Positions 31,101 to 41,819 are shown, numbered from the stretch's first letter. The stretch: 64,000 bases of DNA from an uncultured Prevotellaceae bacterium (GCA_900315075.1 OMXV01000012.1:16867-80866); one strand, 5' to 3'. Translations and numbers: made by a program. The notes: generated by a model from the letters alone, not told the origin.

Positions 31101-32924
31101 TTACCATCCCTTGTTCTGCTTGAGGTTGCTCCATTTGAGCACCTCATTCTTCGGAATGGGGCCATACATTTGATAAGAGTTGTCATACTCACGTTTTTCG
31201 ACTTCAAAGTATTTGTAGGTGAGTTCACCAGTTGCTTTGTCGAGATTAATCTCCACACCTTTGATAGCCTCATTGAGCGGCAACATCCAACGACGTAGAT
31301 CCCAGAAACGCTTGTTCTCAAAGCAAAGTTCGATGCGGCGCTCGTTGCGGATGAGGTCTCTCATCTTATTTTGGTCGCCTGCGCACTCTTCAAGATATAC
31401 ATCACCTTCTGCAAGTGGCTGTCCAATCTCGTTGGTGGCAAGGCCGGCACGCTCACGGATGGCTTTAATCACGTCGTAGGCGGTGAAGCCTACACCCGTT
31501 GGGTCAGCCTTAGGACCCCAGGCATCATTGGCGGCTTCCGCGTATGCAAGGAATATCTCTGTGTAACGGATGCGTGGATAGATATGATACTGTTCAATTA
31601 ATGAACTGCCCTGCGGATTGACATCGTCGCGGAGAAATTTCAGCAGGTAATAGCCTGTGCGAGTTGCATTATCTTTATTAAGGTTGTCATAAGACTCACC
31701 CTTAGCGTTAGGATAATTTCCTGTGATGATTTCACTTCTTCTTAATGTAACGCCGTTATACAGGACATCGTCTGCAAGACGCGGGTCACGGTTTGCGTAG
31801 GGATTCTGGGGATCATAACCTGAGTTCGGAGCAGTGATGGGAAGACCGCTACGCATGGGGAATGCATCAACGAAATTCTGTGACGGGTTGACAAGACCAT
31901 TGCCAAAGAGCGACGGTGGAAAGTTGTCTCTTTCTTGAGCTGCATCTTTCGAATGGTCTTCGCGCCAAAGCATTTCAGGCATTTCCGATGCACTGGGTTC
32001 CAACTTTGTCTTATTCTTATACCAGATGTTGCCTGTAGGGTCGAAGCCTTCCATTCCACCAATACGTTTGAGCACGTTGGCAGCAAGTATGGCAGCATCA
32101 GCAGAAGTCACACCACTTTGATCACGGTAGGCAGGACTGGCTGCAAGAAGGGCAACTTGTGCCTTGATAGCCTCTGCACACTTACCAGACATGAGATTGT
32201 TGGCCTTCTTACCAAAGACGAGATTGTAGTTGGATGTATTGGCACCAATAGCTACATACTTTGCAGGGATATCCTCAATATTGGCAATGTCTATATAATC
32301 AAAGGGGAGAAGTGTCATCGCACTGTCGCAGTCAGCAAAAATTTGCTTTACACAGTCAGCAAATGTGGCGCGAGGCTGATTGAAGTCGGAACTACCGTCT
32401 TCTGGGGTTGTCAGCAAGGGTACACCATAGAGAATGCCATCGTCGGCATAGCCACTGTGGACTGTCAGCAAATAGTAATAGAAAAGTGCACGAAGACCAA
32501 ATGCTTCGCCTTTCAAACGGTCGATGAACATCTGCTGCTTGGAAGCTGCGCTGGGGGCCCATTTCACCTTATCCACTATCGTGAGGAACTTGTTGGCGTA
32601 CTGGATACCGTCTTTACAGTTGTCCCATACCGACATAGGATTGTTGTCTGCTTTCCATGAACCATACGTTGCCATATTATAATAAGCGTTGCTCAAATTG
32701 TTGGTCGTAGCATCATCTGTGGCAATGTCCGTCTGGGTGGTCGTCATATAGGGAAGACGATCATACGCATACATCAATATTCCATGTGCATAAGCCGATT
32801 CTTGGTACATGGCATCCTCCTGTCTGGTATTCTCGTCTGCCGGCTCAAACATATCATTGCAGGAGCAGAGACCGAGGATACCTATAAAATACAATATAAT
32901 GTTTCTTGTCTTCATAATTTTCAA
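31101..32924 (-). CDS. SusD-like glycan-binding lipoprotein (XusD-like)
   Basis: 607 residues of the SusD/RagB family, with lipobox IGILGLCSC near residue 20. The N-terminal TPR-like part (AYAHGILMYAYDRLPYM, FGLRALFYYYLLTVHSGYADDG) and the C-terminal region (RIRYTEIFLAYAEAANDAWG ... IRNERRIELCFENKRFWDLRRW) are typical. It caps the SusC-like channel encoded directly upstream (27-base gap) and delivers oligosaccharides at the cell surface. By its place in the tandem susCD cluster it corresponds to XusD. Confidence 0.92.
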   Translation of the reverse strand: MKIMKTRNIILYFIGILGLCSCNDMFEPADENTRQEDAMYQESAYAHGILMYAYDRLPYMTTTQTDIATDDATTNNLSNAYYNMATYGSWKADNNPMSVWDNCKDGIQYANKFLTIVDKVKWAPSAASKQQMFIDRLKGEAFGLRALFYYYLLTVHSGYADDGILYGVPLLTTPEDGSSDFNQPRATFADCVKQIFADCDSAMTLLPFDYIDIANIEDIPAKYVAIGANTSNYNLVFGKKANNLMSGKCAEAIKAQVALLAASPAYRDQSGVTSADAAILAANVLKRIGGMEGFDPTGNIWYKNKTKLEPSASEMPEMLWREDHSKDAAQERDNFPPSLFGNGLVNPSQNFVDAFPMRSGLPITAPNSGYDPQNPYANRDPRLADDVLYNGVTLRRSEIITGNYPNAKGESYDNLNKDNATRTGYYLLKFLRDDVNPQGSSLIEQYHIYPRIRYTEIFLAYAEAANDAWGPKADPTGVGFTAYDVIKAIRERAGLATNEIGQPLAEGDVYLEECAGDQNKMRDLIRNERRIELCFENKRFWDLRRWMLPLNEAIKGVEINLDKATGELTYKYFEVEKREYDNSYQMYGPIPKNEVLKWSNLKQNKGW

Positions 32925-32951
32925 TTTTCAATTATCAATTGTCAATTGGAA

Positions 32952-35921
32952 TTAAAGGGTTACTTTCACACCGAGATTATAGAAACGAGTCTGTGGTGCA
33001 TATCCAACGTTTGTCTCCATCATCTTGCGATGTTTTGAAATGGTGAGGAGATCGTTTCCATTCAAATAGATTGAAAGTGCCTTTACCACCTTACCATTAA
33101 ACATTTCCATCGGGAAGTCATAGGTAAGTTGCACTTTCCGTAGGTCGAAACGGTCTGTGCTGTAAAGCCAGAAGGTAGAGTTAGCCGAATTGTTACCAGC
33201 AGAAAGAGTTGTCAGGCGGGGGTGGGTAGCTGTAGCAGCTGTCTCGGGTGTCCAACGGCCACGGGCATTGACAGAGTACTTGGCCTCTCCGCTCATAAAG
33301 TAGTATCCATTGTTCATCATGCCCTTAGCACCGAACTGACCATTACCAAGCATGAAGAGGGTCCAGTTCTTATACTTCAGCGTTAAGTTCAAGCCAAGTG
33401 TTAAGGGAGAGCCATAGGCACCATTCTTGCCAAGGTAAACTAGGTCATTGGCGTCAATTCTACCGTCAGGACCTCCGTCCTTGCCGCCAGCTATATCCTC
33501 ATACTTCAAGTCACCTGGCTGCATGGTACCACCAAGCACTGAATTAGGAACTCCGTCCTTTCGTACGTACTTGCCTGTCGCTTCATCATAATTAAAATCA
33601 TCGACAGTGTAGAATCCTAAGCACTTGTAGCCCCAAAGAGCATCCAAAGGACGGTTCTCATTGTATTTCTGAGGCGCTTGAGGGTCAATGATTTCATCGT
33701 ACTTCTTCCATTTTGTCTCGAGCCAGGTACCGACAACACCCAGCTGTGCGTAAAACTTACCGAACTGTTTCTGGGCGCTTACGCTGAAGTCAAGACCTTT
33801 GCGGTTCTGGATGTCGTTGTTGATGGCTGGCGAGAACTTGCCTGAGGAGAGTCCACTCTGTAAGTGTGAGGGGAAGGTACTCGGGTTCTGGATAATAAAG
33901 CCATCCATATCCGTATTGAAGAATGTGAGGTCAGTGGAAATCAGCTTGTTGAAGAATGAACCACGCAGGCTGACAGACCATTCCTTGCGATGAATGAAAT
34001 CGAGGGCTGGGTTGGCACCCATCTGGGAATAAGTACGATCAGTGGTCGAACCTTCATTCCATGAAAAACCACCACCGGCCGTTGCCCACGAAGCATCGTA
34101 GATGTAGAACAGCTTGTTACCCATATAGACATCAATATCCTCGTTCAGGTCGCTGTAGGAGGCGCTGAGCAGCAGGTCATCAACGAAACTACCTTCCATG
34201 AAACTCTCCTTAGCCATATTCCAGCCGAGAGTGAAAGAAGGTGAAATGGCCTCACGATTGCCTTCGGGAAGACGGGCAGAATGTACACCGGCTAAGCCTA
34301 CTTCAGCAAAGTAACGACCCATGTAGTCGTAACCAGCCTGCAGACCGATGTTGGGGTTGGCATAACGATGGTACTGACCACTGGATGTCGTCGTGTACAT
34401 ATTGGCGAGCAGCATACCAGTTACATGATGCTTGTCGGCAAAAGTGTGGTCGTAGTCGAAATGGGCATTCCAGCTGATTGTCTGGCGATAGGAAGAATTT
34501 CCCATGGACATGTGACCTGTCACGATCTCATCATTCTGCTGGGTAATTGCTACAATGGCATCCACTGTGTTATAGTTACTCCATGTAGGAATGAACACAG
34601 CGTACTTATTGTTATACGAAAGGTCGTACTTTGCAGCATAGTCAATAGAGAACAATGTCTTGAAAGTCAAACCCTGAACAAACTTGTTCATGTCGTAGTC
34701 GATACCGGCATCGAACTGGAACTGTCGGCTGACGCCCCTTGTCCTACCACCGAAGTAGCAGTCGGCAATGGCATTGGTCTGAGTGGTTTTCGTACCGCCA
34801 GGGAAATATTTGCCATCGAGAAGGTTCAGCGACTTGTCAAGGATAGCAAGACCCCTGGAAGCATTCGGATCGACCATATCTATAGGAATCAATGGTGCTG
34901 CGTTCTCAGGATAGTTCGGACGTCCAAATTTGCCATTGTTGACACGATTCTCGTCCTGACCGGCTGCCTCACGCCAGAAATCTCCCTTGTTACTGTTGGC
35001 ATTGTAGAACGTAGCACTTACATTAGCCCAGCCCTTCACAAGCTTGTTGATAACGAGGTCAACATTACCACGCACACTGAAACGGTCGGTGTAGTTGTCC
35101 TTTGCCTTACCGAAGTTCAGCAGGTCTTCAAAGCGATAGTAGTTGATGTTTGTGTAGAAGTGTGCTCGTGTGCCACCACCCTGAATCTCCAACGTGCCTT
35201 CAGAACGGTTGTAAATCTTGCGAACATACTCGTCCGAATAATAGTTGACGTTGGGATAACGGTAAGGATTCAAGCCTGATGCATGGTTGTAGATATCCTG
35301 TTGAGAATACTTCGGTCCACTGGCCAATCTGTCATTAATACATGCTTCGTTATAGAGGGTCATATATTCAGCAGAACCCAAATACTCTGGGAATGCCTTG
35401 GCTACGTGGAAACCAGTGTTGGCATTGGCAACAATCTGAAGACCATCAACCTTGCCACGCTTGGTGGTGATAATGATAGCGCCTTTTGCACCCTTGGGGC
35501 CGTAGAGCACTACGGCTTGAGCACCTTTCAGGAAGGTGATTTGTTCAATCTCAGAAGGAAGCACATTGTTGGATGGACGCTTCACACCGTCGATGATAAC
35601 AATCGGAAGGTTGCCATTGTCGTTGTTGTCAAGACGGTCGTTGTCCATACCCCAAAGGTTGTTGCCATTCCATCCGCCAACAAGAGCAAACATATCTTCA
35701 AGGCTACTTGTCGTATAATCCTTCTTCTGCAGCTCTTCCATGTCAACGTATGAAACGCCTCCGAGAAGATGGTCGGGATCCTTGTCGCGGAACGCAACAT
35801 GGACTTTCTTTTTGGCCACGATAGTATCACCCTCGTCAACATCAGCACTCTGGGCATTGGCTGTCAGTGGTGATACAGCAAACATGGCAAAGAGAAATAT
35901 ATTTGTTTTTATATTTTTCAT
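32952..35921 (-). CDS. SusC-like TonB-dependent transporter (XusC-like)
   Basis: 989 residues with signal peptide MKNIKTNIFLFAMFAVSPLTANA. Unlike the other SusC here it has no full carboxypeptidase-D-like N-terminal domain and goes almost straight into the plug (LPIVIIDGVKR ... ITFLKGAQAVVLYGPKGAKGAIIITTKRG). The 22-strand barrel ends in YNLGVKVTL, the usual terminal aromatic/hydrophobic signature. It is an outer-membrane importer of oligosaccharides powered by TonB. It pairs with the SusD gene 27 bases downstream and corresponds to XusC by position. Confidence 0.92.
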   Translation of the reverse strand: MKNIKTNIFLFAMFAVSPLTANAQSADVDEGDTIVAKKKVHVAFRDKDPDHLLGGVSYVDMEELQKKDYTTSSLEDMFALVGGWNGNNLWGMDNDRLDNNDNGNLPIVIIDGVKRPSNNVLPSEIEQITFLKGAQAVVLYGPKGAKGAIIITTKRGKVDGLQIVANANTGFHVAKAFPEYLGSAEYMTLYNEACINDRLASGPKYSQQDIYNHASGLNPYRYPNVNYYSDEYVRKIYNRSEGTLEIQGGGTRAHFYTNINYYRFEDLLNFGKAKDNYTDRFSVRGNVDLVINKLVKGWANVSATFYNANSNKGDFWREAAGQDENRVNNGKFGRPNYPENAAPLIPIDMVDPNASRGLAILDKSLNLLDGKYFPGGTKTTQTNAIADCYFGGRTRGVSRQFQFDAGIDYDMNKFVQGLTFKTLFSIDYAAKYDLSYNNKYAVFIPTWSNYNTVDAIVAITQQNDEIVTGHMSMGNSSYRQTISWNAHFDYDHTFADKHHVTGMLLANMYTTTSSGQYHRYANPNIGLQAGYDYMGRYFAEVGLAGVHSARLPEGNREAISPSFTLGWNMAKESFMEGSFVDDLLLSASYSDLNEDIDVYMGNKLFYIYDASWATAGGGFSWNEGSTTDRTYSQMGANPALDFIHRKEWSVSLRGSFFNKLISTDLTFFNTDMDGFIIQNPSTFPSHLQSGLSSGKFSPAINNDIQNRKGLDFSVSAQKQFGKFYAQLGVVGTWLETKWKKYDEIIDPQAPQKYNENRPLDALWGYKCLGFYTVDDFNYDEATGKYVRKDGVPNSVLGGTMQPGDLKYEDIAGGKDGGPDGRIDANDLVYLGKNGAYGSPLTLGLNLTLKYKNWTLFMLGNGQFGAKGMMNNGYYFMSGEAKYSVNARGRWTPETAATATHPRLTTLSAGNNSANSTFWLYSTDRFDLRKVQLTYDFPMEMFNGKVVKALSIYLNGNDLLTISKHRKMMETNVGYAPQTRFYNLGVKVTL

Positions 35922-35973
35922 AAAAATGTCTTATTAATCATTAATCGTTTGTCGTTAATCATTAATTATCGTC

Positions 35974-38100
35974 TTACCATCCCGGATTTTGAGTGAATCC
36001 TTCGTATAGATAGATATCCTTGTCAGGAAGTGGGAACCAGTAGTGTTTTGATTCCAGACGACGGGTGATAAGATCTTCCTTGTGGAAGTTACCGACCTTT
36101 GCATCTTTTGGATCATGAGTCTTGAACCAGTCCCATGGATAGATCAATTTCGATTGATCTGTTTGCGGCTTTCCTGTCTTCGGGTCAATATTATTCTCCT
36201 CAAAGGTCTTGCTCGGATCATAATTACCCCATTCCAAACGCTCGAACTCATGAGAGTATTTCACGGTGTATGGAGGCTCGGTCAGGAGAAGCCAACGCTG
36301 GAGGTCGCACCAGCGGAAACCTTCGAAGGAAAGCTCTACTGTACGCTCACGGCGTACTTCATCCATGAAATTGTCACCTGTACCGTTCTTGTTGATGTTA
36401 AGGAACTTAGCTGGCACATGTTCCATTGGAAAATCGGGGGTGTTGACACGGTCGCGGAGTGCATTGATGGCGTCAACAGCAGACAGTGTTGGACAATAGG
36501 ATGGTCTTTCGTTGATGATACTTAGGTCATTGTTACACATAGCCATTGCAGCCCTTGCCTCAGCGTACATCAGATAGATGTCTGCAAGACGCATGTAGGG
36601 GAGATAACTTTCGAAAGCATGATCCCAGTCGTACCATTTGTCACCTTCATTACACTGGTGAGGTACAAGTTTCTGAATGAAATAGCCTGTGCTGCTGCCA
36701 TCGGCAACACCACGCATGGCTCCGCCCGTATAAAGGTCGCAATATTCAAGCTTTTTCTGTTCAGCACCCAAGGGGTCTATACTGAGCACATAGTGGAAAC
36801 CATCGAATATGAAATCATGATAGAAACGTGGGTCGCGATTCTTAAAAGGATGCTCGGGGTCCCATCCGGATTCTGGATTCAGCACGTACTGGCCATTCTG
36901 TACAAGGTAGATGGGCTGTCCGTTGGCCATACCGTATTGGTCAACCAAATTGGCTGTGGGGTGGTGAATTATTTTGTCATGAGCCACAAGGCCTTGAACC
37001 TTAGGACCAAATATCTTTGCACAGTTCCAGTTGGCAGTGTTCAGACCTGAGTTAACACCACGGAAGATGGCCTCGCATGTGCCAGGCGTATTCCAGTTCT
37101 GCTTCTCTGTCCAGAAGATGTCAGAGTAGCAAGTCTCTGCATTCTCATCACGAACATTGTCGTAGATGCTTGAAAACTTGAATTCTGCAAGTTTGTAATT
37201 GACTGTACCTTTTTGTACCAGGTCAAGGGCTTTACCTAATGTCTCGGCGGCCTTACGGCAGTAGTCTAAATCGTAATCGTAGGTCTTGCCGGTGGAGCTG
37301 GCGTTCAGAAGTTGGGCAACACCGCCGTTCTTTGTCTTCTCAAACTCCTTCATGAGGGGGGAACCAGCCCAGAGATAGCACTTACCCAGGTAGCAAAGCG
37401 CCATGAATTTATTGATACGCAATTCGTTATGTCCTGATGTCTGCATACCGGCAAGGGTCTCGTCCCAGTCGTAGGGAAGGAGATCGTATGCCCGTAAGAA
37501 GTCTTCAGCACAGCGGTCTGCACATTCTTGGAAAGAGAGGCGGGGAAGCTCTGGAATGGCTGTAGCCTCAAATGCCTCGTCAATATAGGGAAGACCTCCT
37601 AAGTAGCACATCAACTCAAAATGCCACCAAGCACGGAAGAAATACATCTGACCGAGCAACAAGTCACGCTCCTCATCCGTTCCGACGAGCGAATTGATGT
37701 TTGCAATGCCTAAGTTACACTTGCGGATGCAGTACCAAGAGCTTCTCCAGAGCGACTGTCTGTCACCATTAAGCCAGCACTGGCTGTTGCTATACCAGTC
37801 ACGATAGTTGCCAAGATCCACTTGGTGATCCATGTGCGCATAGCCTTCTGTGTTGTGAACAGCGTCGTCACCAAAATTCCATGCGGTACAATAGTTGCAC
37901 TTCTCCTTATCAGGAACCAAGCTATATATTTCCTCTATATACCCTTGGAAGTTGCGGTAGTTCTTGAAAGCCTCATCTTCGGCAACCATTGACTCAGGAT
38001 CCTTTTCGAGCCAGTCGGTGCAAGAAGTGAATGAAGCTGCGCCTGCCATGACGAGCAGCGAACCACACAAAAGGGTTTTTATATTATTATAGTATTTCAT
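35974..38100 (-). CDS. Large SusD-like lipoprotein (XusB-like)
   Basis: 708 residues, longer than the usual 500-600 of SusD. Lipobox: MAGAASFTSC. Family segments are FRAWWHFELMCYLGGLPYIDE, MALCYLGKCYLWAGSPLM, PYMRLADIYLMYAEARAAM and RRERTVELSFEGFRWCDLQRW. Extra length lies mostly in loops of the middle third. The gene starts 14 bases after the first susC, so the two are translationally close. It is the surface lid and xylan-oligosaccharide-binding partner of that SusC, corresponding to XusB. Confidence 0.92.
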   Translation of the reverse strand: MKYYNNIKTLLCGSLLVMAGAASFTSCTDWLEKDPESMVAEDEAFKNYRNFQGYIEEIYSLVPDKEKCNYCTAWNFGDDAVHNTEGYAHMDHQVDLGNYRDWYSNSQCWLNGDRQSLWRSSWYCIRKCNLGIANINSLVGTDEERDLLLGQMYFFRAWWHFELMCYLGGLPYIDEAFEATAIPELPRLSFQECADRCAEDFLRAYDLLPYDWDETLAGMQTSGHNELRINKFMALCYLGKCYLWAGSPLMKEFEKTKNGGVAQLLNASSTGKTYDYDLDYCRKAAETLGKALDLVQKGTVNYKLAEFKFSSIYDNVRDENAETCYSDIFWTEKQNWNTPGTCEAIFRGVNSGLNTANWNCAKIFGPKVQGLVAHDKIIHHPTANLVDQYGMANGQPIYLVQNGQYVLNPESGWDPEHPFKNRDPRFYHDFIFDGFHYVLSIDPLGAEQKKLEYCDLYTGGAMRGVADGSSTGYFIQKLVPHQCNEGDKWYDWDHAFESYLPYMRLADIYLMYAEARAAMAMCNNDLSIINERPSYCPTLSAVDAINALRDRVNTPDFPMEHVPAKFLNINKNGTGDNFMDEVRRERTVELSFEGFRWCDLQRWLLLTEPPYTVKYSHEFERLEWGNYDPSKTFEENNIDPKTGKPQTDQSKLIYPWDWFKTHDPKDAKVGNFHKEDLITRRLESKHYWFPLPDKDIYLYEGFTQNPGW

Positions 38101-38114
38101 AATAGTAAACGCAA

Positions 38115-41100
38115 TTAAATGTAAAGCTTAATACCGAAGTTATAACGTCTGACTGTGGGGTAAGCACCGCCAGCACCGCTCCATCCGTAGTTACTCTCAC
38201 GGTCATCAGGCATCTTTGTAATCAGGAAGAGGTTGTTAGCATTTACATAAAGTTTCAGGCTTGAGAAACCAAGAGACTTGATCCAGCCCTTTGTCCAAGT
38301 GTAAGCCACCTCCACGTTCTTCAGACGGAAATAGGAACCGTCGAAAAGGAACTGCGTACCATTGTTGCCTGGTGCAGCCTGGGTGTTGAAGCGCGGGACG
38401 ACGACTTCACCTGATCCGTCAACAGGATTCCACCAAGTACCTGTGTCATACACTGTGAGCAGCTGGTCAGGGAAAGATGTGAGCGTGACGTCACGTGTAA
38501 CGCCTGTTACACCATATAACTGAGCAAACATGCTCCAGCCTTTCCACTCCCAACCGATAGTGGCATTGTAAGTGTGCTCTGGGTTGCCGGTGTAACCGTA
38601 GGGAGCCTGGTCGTTGGTCACGTCAACCACACCATCACCGTTGAAGTCAACAATATAATGGTCGCCGATGAGCACCTGATCGTCATTACTTTGAAATGGT
38701 GGCGCACTATATAGTTCATCGTATGTGTGGATAAAGCCGTTGTCAATGTATGAGTGGTATTGTCCCTGAGCATAACCCTGAGCCTTGCGGTAGCTTGGGA
38801 ACAATTTCGGGTCATCTTTCTGTTTGATTACATTGCGAGCGAAAGTATAGTTGGCATTTGTCCAGAAACGCATACCATTTCTTAATACCTTATTGAATCG
38901 AAGCTCAATTTCGAAACCAGTGTTCTTAATCTTACCCTGGTTGATGTCAGGCGTTGTTCCTGCACCATAGTATGAAGGTACTGAGCGGTCGCCACCAGAA
39001 ATGAAGATATCATAACGGTCGTCGCGGAACCAGTCGAAACTACCTGCCAACATACCGCCGAGGAAGGCAAAGTCGAAACCGATGTTTTTCTTTTGTACGG
39101 TTGCCCAGCGAAGGTCAGGATTGGCAATAACATCCTCCCTATATCCGGTAAATGGACTATTAGAGTGGTCAAGGCCCATCGCGAAAGGACCATTGGTGGC
39201 CCACTGTTGCAAATAAGCGAAACGTTTACCAGCACTATCATCACCGATTTCACCGAAAGATCCACGAATCTTGAGCATGTCAATAATCTTCTTGTCCTTA
39301 AACCATTTCATGAATTTCTCTTCCGAAAGCATCCAACCTACAGCACCTGAACAGAAGAATGCGAAGCGGTTGTCGGGAGAGAATCTCTGTGAACCGTTGT
39401 AGGCACCGTTGAACTCAGCAAAATACTTGTTCATCAAGCCGTAAGTGGTACGGAATACCCAGTCCTCACGACGCCACTCAAGCTCGGCATTACTGGCATT
39501 GATACGACGCTTCCAGTTGCCCATCAATGTTAAGTCATGAACACCAAACTGACGCCCCCAGAAGAGCTGGAGTGACATTTCAGTAGCACGACTTGTAGAG
39601 CTGACGCTACCTGCCTGAGTTGACCAGTCACGTTTCTCATAGAAATCGAAACCTGTTACTGCATAAATATCATTCTCAAAAAGAAGCTGACCTTCCTCAG
39701 GGATTATATATGCGGTATTGTTCACATGCCCACCTCCAGCGGCATTAATACCACGACCACCTTCGTTGAACTGATTGTCCCAAGAGATAGTACCGCGTGC
39801 AATAAGGCCCTTTGTCACAAAATCAAGATTCTGTTCGAGTGCAAAGTCTGTGAATACACGTGTAATGGTACCCAACTCATAGCCGGCCGTTGCCACGTTC
39901 ATGGGAGAGTTAGCCATGTTGGAAGCTGCCAAACGAGAGTAGCCCCAAGCTCCATTTGAGAACTTAACAGGGAAGACGTTAGGCGGCATACGATAGGCAC
40001 CTGCCCAATTCTGCTGCTGGAAGAACTCACCGCTATTACCATAATAATAACGTGGTGTCTTCTGCTGAGCATTCGAACCTGACAGATTGACCTTAAACTG
40101 AGTGGTCTTTGTAATCTGGAAGTCAAGATTTGAACGTACATTCAAACGATTGTACGAATAACCACCTTCATATCCTTGGTTGTTGTCCCAAATCCTGGTC
40201 ATATCACCCTCATTCTGGAAGTCGAAGGCAACGAAATACTTCACGAACTTCGTACCACCGGAGAAGTTAAGGTTTGTATTATATGACAAAGCGGTATTCC
40301 TAAACATTTCCTCCTGCCAGTCAATATTGGGATAACGCTCTGCCTGGCTGTAGTCACCAAGGTAGTTGCCGGAAGCGCTGTAGTTTGGCTTCACGGTATA
40401 ATCCTGATTGCGGAAATTGTTAATGAACGTCTGCGGACGATAGTATGCCCAAGAAGCGTCACCACCTAAGGCAATCTCATGCTCAAGTACTTGGTTACGG
40501 AGCATGTAGCCGTCGTAAGAGTCGTACTTGCGTGGGAGTTTTGATACGGCTTTCAATGTAGCATTGAAGCCCACATCAATTCTTGCCTTGCCTTCCTGAC
40601 CACGCTTGGTGGTAATAAGGATAACGCCGTTGGCACCTTCCACACCATAGACGGCGGTGGCAGATGCATCCTTCAACACAGAGATAGTGGCTACAGATGA
40701 GATATCAACCGACTTGATCTCACGTTTCACACCATCGACGAGGATAAGAGGCTGAGCATCTTGGTTCCATGCTGCTGCACCACGAATGTAGATACGTGGA
40801 TCCTCTTCACCGGGCTGGCCAGTAGAAGCAATAGTTGCAACACCTGGGAGGTTACCAGTGAGGGCGGCACCCACACTACCAATACCTGCTGCACGTTCAA
40901 GAACTTCACCAGTTGTCTGCGTGATAGCACCGACCACAGAAGCTTTCTTCTGCTGACCATAACCTACCACCACCACCTCGGTGAGCTCTGTGTTCTCAGA
41001 GAGGGTTACGCGAAGTGTCCGCTGCTTACCGACGGTAACCTCTTTGTCTCCAGTTCCAACGTATGAGAATACAAGAACTGATTTTTCCGATGGCACATTC

Positions 41101-41309
41101 AACTGGAATTTACCATCGATATCAGTCACTGTTCCCACGTTACCTTGGCCTTTCAACATTACAGAGGCACCGATGAGTGGATCACCCGCATCGTCAACGA
41201 CTGTACCGCTCACATTTATGCCTTGTGCCATTCCACTGAGTGAAAAGACAAAGAGCATCAGCAATGAGGGCACAACTCGTCTTAAAAATTCTGCTAGCTG
41301 TTTCATCAT
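38115..41309 (-). CDS. SusC-like TonB-dependent transporter (XusA-like)
   Basis: 1064 residues. Signal peptide, then a carboxypeptidase-D-like domain (about 30-110: VSGTVVDDAGDPLIGASVML), the motif TEVVVVGYGQQKK, and the plug (QPLILVDGVKREIKSVD, SVLKDASATAVYGVEGANG). The C-terminal barrel ends in YNFGIKLYI. It is the first gene of the minus-strand operon susC-susD-susC-susD-lipoprotein-GH10-like-CBM, an order that matches the xus xylan cluster described in P. bryantii. Expression probably depends on the HTCS at 49931; the promoter box is at 41411-41419. Confidence 0.93.
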   Translation of the reverse strand: MMKQLAEFLRRVVPSLLMLFVFSLSGMAQGINVSGTVVDDAGDPLIGASVMLKGQGNVGTVTDIDGKFQLNVPSEKSVLVFSYVGTGDKEVTVGKQRTLRVTLSENTELTEVVVVGYGQQKKASVVGAITQTTGEVLERAAGIGSVGAALTGNLPGVATIASTGQPGEEDPRIYIRGAAAWNQDAQPLILVDGVKREIKSVDISSVATISVLKDASATAVYGVEGANGVILITTKRGQEGKARIDVGFNATLKAVSKLPRKYDSYDGYMLRNQVLEHEIALGGDASWAYYRPQTFINNFRNQDYTVKPNYSASGNYLGDYSQAERYPNIDWQEEMFRNTALSYNTNLNFSGGTKFVKYFVAFDFQNEGDMTRIWDNNQGYEGGYSYNRLNVRSNLDFQITKTTQFKVNLSGSNAQQKTPRYYYGNSGEFFQQQNWAGAYRMPPNVFPVKFSNGAWGYSRLAASNMANSPMNVATAGYELGTITRVFTDFALEQNLDFVTKGLIARGTISWDNQFNEGGRGINAAGGGHVNNTAYIIPEEGQLLFENDIYAVTGFDFYEKRDWSTQAGSVSSTSRATEMSLQLFWGRQFGVHDLTLMGNWKRRINASNAELEWRREDWVFRTTYGLMNKYFAEFNGAYNGSQRFSPDNRFAFFCSGAVGWMLSEEKFMKWFKDKKIIDMLKIRGSFGEIGDDSAGKRFAYLQQWATNGPFAMGLDHSNSPFTGYREDVIANPDLRWATVQKKNIGFDFAFLGGMLAGSFDWFRDDRYDIFISGGDRSVPSYYGAGTTPDINQGKIKNTGFEIELRFNKVLRNGMRFWTNANYTFARNVIKQKDDPKLFPSYRKAQGYAQGQYHSYIDNGFIHTYDELYSAPPFQSNDDQVLIGDHYIVDFNGDGVVDVTNDQAPYGYTGNPEHTYNATIGWEWKGWSMFAQLYGVTGVTRDVTLTSFPDQLLTVYDTGTWWNPVDGSGEVVVPRFNTQAAPGNNGTQFLFDGSYFRLKNVEVAYTWTKGWIKSLGFSSLKLYVNANNLFLITKMPDDRESNYGWSGAGGAYPTVRRYNFGIKLYI

Positions 41310-41374
41310 GTCTGATTTTGGTTCATTAGTTTTGGTATTATATAATTTTGAAAAAAATCAATTATTAAAGAAAT

Positions 41375-41444
41375 GTCGGTATTGGACTATCTTCAGTTCT
41401 GCATTTGCGTGCAAAGTTATATAATTATTATGTAAGTCGGTATT
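41375..41444 (-). promoter_or_regulatory. Direct repeat GTCGGTATT around the xusA promoter
   Basis: GTCGGTATT occurs at 41375-41383 and 41436-41444, one on each side of the -7 box. The outer copy covers the expected -33 region. It could be a binding site for the HTCS AraC domain; this is inference only. Confidence 0.3.
41411..41419 (-). promoter_or_regulatory. -7 promoter box of the xylan operon
   Basis: GCAAAGTTA on the plus strand reads TAACTTTGC on the minus strand, matching TAnnTTTGC. The leader to the ATG at 41309 is about 95 nt. No TTTG -33 element is seen at the usual spacing, as expected for an activator-dependent promoter. Confidence 0.65.
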
Positions 41445-41585
41445 TTTGATTGTAACATTGTTTTTGTAAATTGTAACATAATAAAAAAGTCTGAAAAATT
41501 TGATAAATTTATTTAGTTTAACAATCTTTACACAAAAACCCCTGTTTTTACTATTAAAATACATAATTTTAAGAGATTAGGGGGG

Positions 41586-41760
41586 ATTATAGTTAGAAGT
41601 TAGGAGTTAGGAGTGACTGGGTAATGGGTCATTGGTGACTGGATGATGGGGCATTGGTTATGAGCGATGGGTGCTGGGTGATATGTGGGGAGTGATGAGA
41701 GATGGGTGATGGGTATTGAGCGATGGGTGCTGGGTGTTGGGTGAGAGATGAGCCAGTGTG
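41586..41760. repeat. GATGGGTG/GCTGGGTG-rich degenerate repeat
   Basis: A stretch of loosely repeated units (GAGCGATGGGTGCTGGGTG occurs twice, at about 41661 and 41719). No coding frame or known element is recognised. Confidence 0.55.
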
Positions 41761-41767
41761 ATTACCT

Positions 41768-41819
41768 GCTTTTGAAAGCGATGATCGTGGTGACGGCAAA
41801 ACCGTCGCATACGGAGAAA
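41768..41819. repeat. Intergenic palindromic module, copy 2
   Basis: Second copy of the module at 17580, with the stem GACGG/CCGTC around CAAAA. It is again followed by ATTTTCAAT runs and the decamer array. Confidence 0.75.
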
